A stretch of 64,000 nt of DNA, taken from assembly GCA_963699215.1 (NCBI GenBank), contig OY969422.1, positions 1,612,001 through 1,676,000 on the forward strand, read 5' to 3'. The position numbers were made by a program, and so were the translations under genes. Positions 51,517-58,634 of the stretch are shown piece after piece (within the stretch, counting starts at the first letter, position 1; the number at the start of each line of letters is the position of its first letter). This DNA is from VRUE01 sp963699215 (GTDB lineage Bacteria > Actinomycetota > Thermoleophilia > Solirubrobacterales > 70-9). Below the pieces are notes generated by a model. It searched no databases. It saw nothing but the letters and a program-made list of their open reading frames with translations, and was not told the origin of the DNA.

Positions 51517-52325
51517 ATGATGACCTGCACCGTGCCGCCATCCACCGACCAGGCGGCGCCGCTGACGTATGAGGCGCGCTCGGAGCAGAGGAAGACGATC
51601 GCGGCGGCGATCTCACCGACCTCGGCGAGGCGGCCGATCGGGCGCTTCGAGCCGGCGGTCGCGAGGGCCTCCTCGCGGCTCTCGGCCCCCGACATCCGCT
51701 GCGACTGGTCGAGCAGACCGCCCGGCTCCATCCACAGCTCGGCTTCGACCGGGCCGGGGCAGATCGCGTTGACGAGGACGCCGCTCTTCGCGTAGCGGTC
51801 GGCGAAGAGGCGCGAGAGCGAGAGCTCGGCCGCCTTCGCCACCGAGTACTCGGGCATCGCCGCCGAGGGCCGCTTGCCGGCGGTCGAGCAGACGTTGACG
51901 ATCCGGCCCCAGCGGCGTTCGGCCATCGCGGGGACGGCGGCGCGCATCGCCCGCAGGGGCGCCATCACGTTGAGCTCGTACTGGGCGCGCCAGTCCTCGT
52001 CGGGAACCTCGTCGAGGTCGCGCCAGCGGGCGGCGCCGGCGTTGTTGACGAGCACGTCGAGGGCGCCGAAGCGCTCGCCCGCCGTCGCCAGCATCCGCTC
52101 GCCGGCATCCTCGGCGGTGACGTCGAGCGCGAGGATCTCGGCCCGGCCGCCGGCCTCGGCGCCGGCGGCGGTCGCCTCCTCCCGCGCCTCCGCGAGGCGC
52201 TCCTCGCTGCGCGCCACGAGGAGCACGCTCGCCCCCTCGGCGCAGAGCAGGAGCGCCGTCTCGCGGCCGATCCCGCGGCTGGCGCCGGTGACGACGCACG
52301 ACCGCCCTCTTAGCCCGAGGTCCAT
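51513..52325 (-). CDS. Short-chain dehydrogenase/reductase
   Basis: A 270-aa classical SDR. TGASRGIG is the NAD(P) site, NNAG the stabilising motif, and the catalytic Ser...YSVAK (Ser, Tyr, Lys) follows in NVCSTAG...MPEYSVAKAA. VNAICPGPVEAELW is normal. Arg in the TGASRGIG loop and downstream ARSEERL favour NADPH. The substrate is unknown. It is the third gene of a minus-strand operon with the GMC oxidoreductase. Confidence 0.9.
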   Translation of the reverse strand: MDLGLRGRSCVVTGASRGIGRETALLLCAEGASVLLVARSEERLAEAREEATAAGAEAGGRAEILALDVTAEDAGERMLATAGERFGALDVLVNNAGAARWRDLDEVPDEDWRAQYELNVMAPLRAMRAAVPAMAERRWGRIVNVCSTAGKRPSAAMPEYSVAKAAELSLSRLFADRYAKSGVLVNAICPGPVEAELWMEPGGLLDQSQRMSGAESREEALATAGSKRPIGRLAEVGEIAAAIVFLCSERASYVSGAAWSVDGGTVQVII

Positions 52326-52330
52326 GCCCG

Positions 52331-53944
52331 CTACTCGCCCGCCGCTCCGGCGAGGGCTGCCCCGCCGTCGCTCAGCGGGGCCCTACCGGCGATCAGGTCG
52401 GCCGCTCGCTCGGCGACGGCGATCGTCGGCGCGTTGGTATTGCCGCTCGGGACGATCGGCATGATCGAGGCGTCGGCCACCCGCAGCCCCTCGACCCCCC
52501 GCACTCGCAGCTGCGGGTCGACCACCGCGTCCTCGTCCGAGCCCATGCGGCAGGTGCCGACCGGGTGGAAGAGCAGCTCGACGCGGCGGCGGAGGTCGTC
52601 GGCGAGATCCTCGTCGCTGTCTACGTCCGGGCCCGGGAACAGCTCGCGGCCGAGCGCCGAGGCGAGGGGCTCCGCCGCGGCGATCTTGCGGGCGAGGCGG
52701 GTCCCGGCGACCAGGGCGGCGACGTCCTCCGGCTCGGCGAGCGAGTTGGTGAGGATCCGGGGCTTGTCCAGCGGGTCGGCCGAGCGCAGCCGCACCCAGC
52801 CGCGACTGCGCGGGGCGACCAGCGCCGGCCCCATCGTGATCGCGTGGCCGTCGTACTCCTGGAAGCCGTTGTCGACGAAGTAGGCGGGCGCGAAGTGGAA
52901 CTGCAGATCCGGCTGGGCGAGCCCGGGCCTGCTGCGCACGAAGGCGATCGCCTCGGCCACCGTCGAGGTGAGCGGACCGCTGCGGCGCAGCAGGTACTCG
53001 AGCAGGGCCTTGGGGCTCTCGGCGTCGGCCAGCGAGCCGCCGCCGGGAACGTCCCAGACGGAGGTCAGGTAGGGGTGGTCCTGGAGGTTGGCGCCGACGC
53101 CGGGGAGGTCGCGCGCGACCGCGATGCCGAGCTCGCGCAGGTGCTCTCCCGGGCCGATGCCGGAGAGCATCAGCAGCTGGGGGGAGCCGAGGGCGCCCGC
53201 CGCGAGGATCACGTCCCGGCCGGCGCCGACGGTCTCCTCGCCGCCGCGGCGGCGGTAGCGGACCCCGGTTGCGCGACCCCCCTCCAGCTCGACGCCGAGC
53301 ACCTGCGCGCCCGAGACGATCCGCAGGTTCGGCCGCTTCCGTGCCGGGCGCAGGTAGGCGTCCGCCGTGCTCCAGCGGCGGCCCCTGCGCTGGGTCACCT
53401 GGGCGAGGGCGGCGCCGTCCTGCTCCGGGCCGTTGTAGTCGGCGATGCGCGGTATCCCGGCGGCAGCGCAGGAGTCGAGGAAGCGGCCGGTGAGCCGTCG
53501 CGGCGAGCGCTCGTCCTCGACCCGCAGCGGACCGCCGGCGGCGTGGTGCTCGGACTCGCCGCGGGCGTTGTCCTCGGCCCGCAGGAAGTAGGGCCTGATC
53601 CCGTCCCAGTCCCAGCCGGTGGCGCCGCTCGCGGCCCACTTCTCGTAGTCGAGCGGATGGCCGCGGACGTAGAGCATCGCGTTCATCGAGCTGGAGCCGC
53701 CCAGCCCTTTGCCGCGCGGCATGTAGAGGGAGCGGCCGGCGCAGTGGGGCTCGGGCTCGGTGCCCAGGTCCCAGTCGCGCTTGGATTTGAACTGCTTCTG
53801 GAACCCGGCCGGGATCCTCACGTTGGGATGCCGGTCGCTGCCGCCGGCCTCGATCAGCACGACCTCGACGCCGGGGTCCTCGCTGAGGCGGTTGGCCAGC
53901 ACGCAGCCGGCGGAGCCGGCGCCGACGATGACGTAGTCAGGCAC
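52331..53944 (-). CDS. GMC-family FAD oxidoreductase (choline/alcohol dehydrogenase-like)
   Basis: A 537-aa flavoenzyme that oxidises an alcohol. The FAD motif VIVGAGSAGCVLANRLSE opens the protein. PRGKGLGGSSSMNAMLYVRG is the first GMC signature, GALGSPQLLMLSGIGP the second, and the catalytic His lies in LFHPVGTCRMG with the second base in SGNTNAPTI. Residues after RAPLSDG are an extension. The substrate is not known. The ATG overlaps the OsmC stop by 8 nt. Confidence 0.92.
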   Translation of the reverse strand: MPDYVIVGAGSAGCVLANRLSEDPGVEVVLIEAGGSDRHPNVRIPAGFQKQFKSKRDWDLGTEPEPHCAGRSLYMPRGKGLGGSSSMNAMLYVRGHPLDYEKWAASGATGWDWDGIRPYFLRAEDNARGESEHHAAGGPLRVEDERSPRRLTGRFLDSCAAAGIPRIADYNGPEQDGAALAQVTQRRGRRWSTADAYLRPARKRPNLRIVSGAQVLGVELEGGRATGVRYRRRGGEETVGAGRDVILAAGALGSPQLLMLSGIGPGEHLRELGIAVARDLPGVGANLQDHPYLTSVWDVPGGGSLADAESPKALLEYLLRRSGPLTSTVAEAIAFVRSRPGLAQPDLQFHFAPAYFVDNGFQEYDGHAITMGPALVAPRSRGWVRLRSADPLDKPRILTNSLAEPEDVAALVAGTRLARKIAAAEPLASALGRELFPGPDVDSDEDLADDLRRRVELLFHPVGTCRMGSDEDAVVDPQLRVRGVEGLRVADASIMPIVPSGNTNAPTIAVAERAADLIAGRAPLSDGGAALAGAAGE

Positions 53945-54347
53945 CGGGCAGATCCTCGACCCGGTCGGCGACGGAGACCGGGGTCTCGGTCGCGAGGACC
54001 TTGTGGACGGGGCATTTGCGGGCGATGGCGAGCAGCCGCTGTCGCTGCTCTTCGCTCAGCCCGGCGGGCAGCCGGATCGTCGCCGCGAAGGAAGAGGGGA
54101 CGAAGTCCTCGTACTCGACGTCGACCTCCACCTCGACCGCGCCGAGCTTCCACCCCTTGCGCTGCGCGTACATCTCCATCGTGATCGCGATGCAGCTGGC
54201 GAGGCCGGCGGCGACCAGGCGGGTGGGGGAGGGGCCGGCGTCGGTGCCGCCCTCGACGACCCGCGGCTCGTCGACGACGAGCGCGTGGCCGCCCTCGATC
54301 TCGACGTCGTGGACGTAGCCCTCGCGGCGTCGGGCTGCGACCTTCAT
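53937..54347 (-). CDS. OsmC/Ohr-family peroxide-reducing protein
   Basis: A 136-aa protein with the two reactive cysteines of the family, in LASCIAITMEMYAQRKG and RKCPVHKVL. It is an OsmC-like thiol peroxidase of about normal length. It sits between the GMC oxidoreductase and the cobalamin adenosyltransferase on the same strand with almost no spacing. Confidence 0.9.
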   Translation of the reverse strand: MKVAARRREGYVHDVEIEGGHALVVDEPRVVEGGTDAGPSPTRLVAAGLASCIAITMEMYAQRKGWKLGAVEVEVDVEYEDFVPSSFAATIRLPAGLSEEQRQRLLAIARKCPVHKVLATETPVSVADRVEDLPGA

Positions 54348-54351
54348 CGCC

Positions 54352-54918
54352 CTACGCCTTGCGCCGGCCCTCGAAGAGGGCCGGGTCCTCGACGTCGGCG
54401 AAGCGGGCCATCGCGTAGGCGAGATCGGAGGCGCGGTTGACGAAGTGGATCACCGTCTCGCCGGCCAGCTCGCCGCGCTCGGCCAGGGCGCTGATGTGAC
54501 GCTCGGCGCGGCGGATCGTGGTGCGGGCGACGTCGAGCTGGGCCGAGAGCAGGTTGCCGCCGGGGATGACGAACTGCGGCGGCAGCTCGACCTGCTCCAT
54601 GTAGCGGTCGATCCCCTCCTCCAGCTCGCTCACCATCTCCTCGGTGGTGCGGCTGATCCCGTCCTCGAGCCGCTCGGCGGCCTCAGGGGCGGTGGCCAGC
54701 TCCGCTCCGGCGACGAAGAGGTCGTCTTGGAGGCGGAGGATGTCGGCGGCCAGCTCCTCTTGCTCGGCGCCGCAGAGGGCGCGGGCGACGCCTAGCTGGG
54801 AGCAGGCCTCGTCGAGCGCGCCGTAGGCCTCGGTGCGGCCGTGGTGCTTGGGCACGCGGCCGCCGTACCAGAGCGAGGTGCTGCCGTCGTCGCCCTTCTT
54901 CGTGTAGATCTTGACCAC
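54352..54918 (-). CDS. PduO-type cob(I)alamin adenosyltransferase
   Basis: Adenosylates cobalamin to make coenzyme B12. A 188-aa trimeric four-helix protein with the ATP loop IYTKKGDDGSTSLWYGGRVPK, GALDEACSQLG, RLQDDLFVAGAELA and the C-terminal RRAERHISAL...NRASDLAYAMAR. GTG 54918 begins 6 nt after TAGGAT (54930-54925), a leaderless pattern, so it starts the minus-strand operon. Confidence 0.93.
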   Translation of the reverse strand: MVKIYTKKGDDGSTSLWYGGRVPKHHGRTEAYGALDEACSQLGVARALCGAEQEELAADILRLQDDLFVAGAELATAPEAAERLEDGISRTTEEMVSELEEGIDRYMEQVELPPQFVIPGGNLLSAQLDVARTTIRRAERHISALAERGELAGETVIHFVNRASDLAYAMARFADVEDPALFEGRRKA

Positions 54919-54949
54919 GCGCCCATCCTACGGCGCGCGTCCGCCGCTC

Positions 54950-56239
54950 TCAGCCGACGGGGTTGAAGACCAGTCCGGTCAGCACCTTGGGGAAGAAGTA
55001 GGTCGACTTCGGCGGCATGTTCTCGTCGCTCTCGCAGATCGCCTTTACCTGGTCGACCGGGATCGGGCGGAGGATGAAGGCGACGTCGTAGGTGCCAGCG
55101 TCGAGCAGGGCAAGCGAGTCCTCGACGCTCTTCGAGTAGCCGAGGCCGCGCTTGGCGAGGATGTCGTCTTCGCTCAGCCCGGCGATTCCCTTCAGCACCA
55201 GCGTCTCGAGGATCGCCGCGTCGAGGCGGCGGTAAGCCTCGGGCTTGCCGGCGAGCTGCTCGTCGAGCGCGGCGACCGCGCTCGTCTTGAGCCGCAGGCG
55301 GAAGCCCTTGCGGTGGAAGGAGTCGTAGAGGCCGAAGACGCCGACCCCCTCCTCGCCGAGCGGGTCGAGCCGCTCGAGCGGCACCTCCTCCGCATCGAAC
55401 AGCTCGCGCAGGCCCTCGCCGAGGCGGCGCTGGCGCTCGGGGTCGTCGCGCAGGCCGGAGAGCAGCCGGTGGGTGGGGAAGACGGTGAGGCCCGGATCGT
55501 CGAGCCCGGTCAGCGCCATCAGGGTGAACTCGTGGTCGCCCTCGCCGCCGACCTCGTCGCGGTAGGCGATCGCCGTCTCGTAGCGGTGGTGACCGTCGGC
55601 GATCAGCAGCTGGGCGCCGGCGAGCAGCTCGGTGACCTGGGAGTGGACGGCCGGGTCGGCGACCCGCCAGACGCGGGTCACGGTGCCGCCTTCGTCGGTC
55701 GCCTCGCCCCAGGGGGGCTGCGACTCGACCGCCGGGGCCACCAGCGGCCAGGGGTCCGCGGTGCTGAGCGAGAAGATCGGCGAGAGGTTGTGGCGGGTGG
55801 CGTGGGTCAGGTCGAGGCGGTCCTTCTTCGGCCCCGGCAGGGTGCGCTCGTGGGGCAGCACCTGGCCGGCGGAGAAGTCCTCGACCCGGACCCGGGCGAG
55901 GATGCCGTGGCGGGTGCGGGGGGTGCCGTCGGGCCCGGTGTAGTCCTGGGTCATCGCCCAGATCGCCGGCTCGGAGTCGGCGATCAGCGCACCGGCCTGT
56001 CGCCACTCGCCCATCGTCCGCGCCGCGCGCTCGTAGGGGTCGTCCTCGGTCTGCTGCGGGCCGGTCTCGCCGTAGGGTTTCGGTAGGTCGATCGCGACCG
56101 CGTTGTAGGGGGAGCGGTCGAGCAGCTGCTTCCGCATCGTCGCGTCGATCACGTCATAGGGAGGCGCCGCCACCTCCTGCAGCGAGCCGACCACGCCGAG
56201 GTCGTAGTGGGTCGCGTAGATCGGGCGGACGTCTGCCAT
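54950..56239 (-). CDS. DUF1015 family protein
   Basis: A 429-aa soluble protein of the DUF1015 (SerK-like kinase) family. Visible features are VAAPPYDVID at the start, AIDLPKPYGE, LPHERTLPGPKKDRLDL, IADGHHRYETAIAYRDEV with the conserved His pair, and PPKSTYFFPKVLTGLVFNPV at the end. Some members are ATP/ADP-dependent serine kinases, but the function of this one is open. ATG 56239 is chosen because TAGCTT (56253-56248) is 8 nt upstream. Confidence 0.85.
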   Translation of the reverse strand: MADVRPIYATHYDLGVVGSLQEVAAPPYDVIDATMRKQLLDRSPYNAVAIDLPKPYGETGPQQTEDDPYERAARTMGEWRQAGALIADSEPAIWAMTQDYTGPDGTPRTRHGILARVRVEDFSAGQVLPHERTLPGPKKDRLDLTHATRHNLSPIFSLSTADPWPLVAPAVESQPPWGEATDEGGTVTRVWRVADPAVHSQVTELLAGAQLLIADGHHRYETAIAYRDEVGGEGDHEFTLMALTGLDDPGLTVFPTHRLLSGLRDDPERQRRLGEGLRELFDAEEVPLERLDPLGEEGVGVFGLYDSFHRKGFRLRLKTSAVAALDEQLAGKPEAYRRLDAAILETLVLKGIAGLSEDDILAKRGLGYSKSVEDSLALLDAGTYDVAFILRPIPVDQVKAICESDENMPPKSTYFFPKVLTGLVFNPVG

Positions 56240-56276
56240 CGGCGCGAAAGCTAGCGGTTTCTTGCCGCACAACCAT

Positions 56277-56321
56277 CGAGCTTTCAGTTACCCGCGCATA
56301 AGACGGGTAACTGAAAGCTCG
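56277..56321. repeat. Perfect 18-bp hairpin between two divergent genes
   Basis: CGAGCTTTCAGTTACCCG (56277-56294) and CGGGTAACTGAAAGCTCG (56304-56321) are exact complements around a 9-nt loop. It lies between the divergent DUF1015 gene and tRNA-Pro, so it cannot simply terminate either one. It may be a REP-like element, or an operator covering the tRNA -35 region. Confidence 0.85.
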
Positions 56322-56355
56322 CCGACCGGTCTGCGCCGCTCTACACTTGCCCCAG

Positions 56356-56429
56356 CGGGGCGTGGCGCAGCCTGGTAGCGCGCGGCCTTTGGGTGGCCGA
56401 GGTCCCCGGTTCGAATCCGGGCGCCCCGA
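56356..56429 (+). tRNA. tRNA-Pro (UGG)
   Basis: A 74-nt cloverleaf. The acceptor stem CGGGGCG/CGCCCCG, with discriminator A and the unusual C1 of bacterial proline tRNAs, is paired. The anticodon loop TTTGGGT reads TGG, and the T loop GGTTCGAATCC is intact. The 3' CCA is not encoded. TACACT (56342-56347) lies 8 nt upstream and is the probable -10. Confidence 0.97.
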
Positions 56430-56633
56430 TCGACTTCCGTACAGCGACGGGTCTGGATCTCCCTTGCGCCGTTATACTCACGGGTTTCTCATTACTCTAG
56501 TTTCTTAAATCAGCTGCACGACAGCGGCTTGAACTAGACCGATGGGTGTCCGGGCGCCAGCGCCCTGTCTCTGTGGGGTGCCTCGCGCCGATTGCGGAGT
56601 CTCGGCTTTTTGCCGGGACGAAGGGAGGTTGTT

Positions 56634-57248
56634 ATGTCCAGGACCAAGTCGAGCCTCGTGGGGCTGCTTGCGGTGCTCGTGTCCAGCGCTGTCATGGCAG
56701 CGCCGGCGATGGCGACGCCCGAATGGTGGGTCGAAGGCAAAAAAATCCCAGCCGAAGAGCAAATAGCCGGCAGCGCGCCGGTCACGCAAGCGGTTGCGAT
56801 AGCCACCCCCAAACTCACCATTACATGTTCGAAAGTCCTAGTGAAAAAAGGCGTGATAAGGCCGAAAAACATCAACGATCTCGAAGGCTTTGAATTCGGT
56901 GAATGCAAAGTCGACGGAAACCCGGAATGCAAAGTGGCGAACTTCCAGACGGAACCGCTGGATTTCCCGCTTGGGGGCGGGGGAGGAAACGTCTCGCTCA
57001 CCTTCAGACCGAAGAAAGGCAACGCGATGGCGAGCATCGTCGTCTCGGCCTGCAGCTTGGCAGGCATCTTGAACGTGACGATTCTCGAAATCGGCCTGCC
57101 CTGCGGCTATCCGGAAGTGGAAAGCGAAGCGACCTCGCATTCGCTTGTCTTCAGCGAAGAGGAACTGTCCGTCAACGGCGAAGCATCGACGTTCTCCGGC
57201 GTGTTCAGCTGGTCTCTGGCATCGGGGAAAAAATGGTCCGCGTTCTAG
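56634..57248 (+). CDS. Small exported protein of an actinobacterial multi-copy type
   Basis: A 204-aa secreted protein with a signal peptide (LVGLLAVLVSSAVMAAPAMA), then a beta-rich body beginning TPEWWVEGKKIPAEEQIAGS and containing cysteines in TITCSKV, FGECKV, NPECKV, VSACSL and LPCGY. GC content is lower than average. Similar exported proteins occur in large copy numbers in some Thermoleophilia, from my memory of such genomes; no function is established. AGGGAGG is the ribosome site. The 204-nt gap before it has TATACT (56473-56478), probably the promoter, and a small GGGCGC hairpin near 56550. Confidence 0.8.
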   Translation: MSRTKSSLVGLLAVLVSSAVMAAPAMATPEWWVEGKKIPAEEQIAGSAPVTQAVAIATPKLTITCSKVLVKKGVIRPKNINDLEGFEFGECKVDGNPECKVANFQTEPLDFPLGGGGGNVSLTFRPKKGNAMASIVVSACSLAGILNVTILEIGLPCGYPEVESEATSHSLVFSEEELSVNGEASTFSGVFSWSLASGKKWSAF

Positions 57249-57260
57249 GTGGGTAGCTGT

Positions 57261-57293
57261 GCGTGGGGCGCGCCGTGAGGCGCGACCCCACGC
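57261..57293 (+). terminator. Intrinsic-type terminator after the exported-protein gene
   Basis: GCGTGGGGCGCGCC (57261-57274) pairs with GGCGCG-A-CCCCACGC (57279-57293) around GTGA with a single bulged A, then GTTTGT. Very stable and located 12 nt after the stop at 57248. Confidence 0.8.
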
Positions 57294-57341
57294 GTTTGTA
57301 CAGGTCCGCCCGCAGTCTTGGACGCTTGTCCATTCACGAAA

Positions 57342-57635
57342 ATGCCTGGAAACGCCGATAGCGTTGCAATGGAGGGCCAATCAGGCACCCCGCGCCGCAA
57401 GGAACGGGTCGAGTTCGAAACCGACCGCCATCGGATCGTCGGCGACGTGACCCTGCCGCCGGAGGGCTACCAGAGCCGTTTCTCCGATGCTCTCAACCGC
57501 GGCGACATCGCCTTCATCCCGATCGTCGACGCGGTGATCTCCCCGCTCGGCGGCGGTCCGGGGCAGGAGCTCGACTTCATCGCCCTGGCGAAGTCCCACA
57601 TCAGGCTCGCCTACCCGGTCGGCGACCGCCGCTAG
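57342..57635 (+). CDS. Small DUF6812-like conserved protein (97 aa)
   Basis: A soluble protein with the conserved region RVEFETDRHRIVGDVTLPPEGYQSRFSD-type, then FIPIVDAVISPLGG and LDFIALAKSHIRLAYPV. It is shared by actinobacteria, with no known function. Start ambiguous: ATG 57342 or ATG 57369; neither has a good ribosome site. Confidence 0.7.
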   Translation: MPGNADSVAMEGQSGTPRRKERVEFETDRHRIVGDVTLPPEGYQSRFSDALNRGDIAFIPIVDAVISPLGGGPGQELDFIALAKSHIRLAYPVGDRR

Positions 57636-57639
57636 GCCG

Positions 57640-57915
57640 CTAGCGGGCCTGCGCGCGCCGCCGGCCGCCGCCGGCGAAGGCGCCGAGGTCGATCAGGAAG
57701 GCGAGCACGACGATGAACCACTCGAAGCCGACGACGCCGTCCGAGGACGCCCACATCACCGCATAGGCGAGGGTCGTCCAGGGCAGCAGGAAGAAGCCGA
57801 GGAAGGGGACGAGCCAGCTGTCGAAGGCGCGGCTGAGCAGGTCGCTGAAGAGGAGCAGGAAGAACAGCGCCAGCCGCGGCGAGATCAGCGCGAAGAGAAG
57901 GGCGAGGCAGCCGAT
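57640..57915 (-). CDS. Small four-segment membrane protein with probable ATC start
   Basis: Reading back from the TAG at 57640-57642 gives a 91-residue protein of membrane segments: GCLALLFALISPRLALFFLLLF-type, WLVPFLGFFLLPWTTLAYAVMW-type, and FEWFIVVLAFLIDLGAFAGG, with a basic end (GRRRAQAR). No ATG, GTG or TTG precedes the first membrane segment, and an in-frame stop lies at 57925-57927. TAGCGT (57927-57922) is exactly 6 nt before the ATC at 57915-57913. This arrangement is the same as at 62813. Hydrophobicity and a helix-rich composition make a chance frame unlikely. Confidence 0.65.
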   Translation of the reverse strand: MGCLALLFALISPRLALFFLLLFSDLLSRAFDSWLVPFLGFFLLPWTTLAYAVMWASSDGVVGFEWFIVVLAFLIDLGAFAGGGRRRAQAR

Positions 57916-57940
57916 GCCGGAACGCTACCGTGTGCTGACG

Positions 57941-58597
57941 ATGCTCTGGAACCGCCAGAAGGCGCGCATGCCGATTCCGGAGGAGGCTCTGCCGGGACGC
58001 AGCGAGCCGGCCTTCGAGGTGCCCGAGCGCCACGCCGTGCTCGGCACGCCGCTGAAGCCTCCCTTCCCCGCCGGGATCGAGACCGCCTACTTCGCGCTCG
58101 GCTGCTTCTGGGGGGCGGAGCGGCTGTTCTGGGTCCTCGACGGCGTCCACACGACCGCGGTCGGCTACATGAACGGGACGACCCCGAACCCGACCTACGA
58201 GGAGGTCTGCTCGGGCGGGACCGGCCACGCCGAGGCGGTCCTCGTCGCCTTCGACCCGAGGCGGGTCTCCTACACGGACCTGCTCGAGGTCTTCTTCGAG
58301 GAGCACGATCCGACCCAGGGGATGCGCCAGGGCAACGACGTCGGCACCCAGTACCGCTCCGGCATCTACTTCACCGGCGACGCGCAGAAGGCGACGGCGG
58401 AGATGGCGCGGGAGGCCTATGACGAGGCGCTGCGCGCCGCCGGGCACGAGCCGATCACGACCGAGGTCGAGCCGGCCGGGCCCTTCTACTACGCCGAGGA
58501 CTACCACCAGCAGTACCTGCACAAGGTGCCGAACGGCTACTGCGGCCTCGCCGGCACCGGCGTCTCTTGCAGCATCCCCGCCGCTGCGGTCGATTAG
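57941..58597 (+). CDS. msrA: Peptide methionine-(S)-sulfoxide reductase
   Basis: Reduces methionine-S-sulfoxide in proteins. A 218-aa protein with the nucleophile in the MsrA signature FALGCFWGAERLFW (Cys55), TTAVGYMNGTTPNPTYEEVCSG-type sequence, and NDVGTQYRSGIY. C-terminal GYCGLAGTGVSC supplies resolving cysteines. ATG 57941 is preferred to an ATG 27 nt earlier, since TACCGT (57926-57931) is 9 nt upstream. Its -10 overlaps that of the divergent membrane-protein gene. Confidence 0.94.
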   Translation: MLWNRQKARMPIPEEALPGRSEPAFEVPERHAVLGTPLKPPFPAGIETAYFALGCFWGAERLFWVLDGVHTTAVGYMNGTTPNPTYEEVCSGGTGHAEAVLVAFDPRRVSYTDLLEVFFEEHDPTQGMRQGNDVGTQYRSGIYFTGDAQKATAEMAREAYDEALRAAGHEPITTEVEPAGPFYYAEDYHQQYLHKVPNGYCGLAGTGVSCSIPAAAVD

Positions 58598-58634
58598 CCC
58601 GCTCACCCGGCGCTCCGAATAGCATCCCGCGCCG

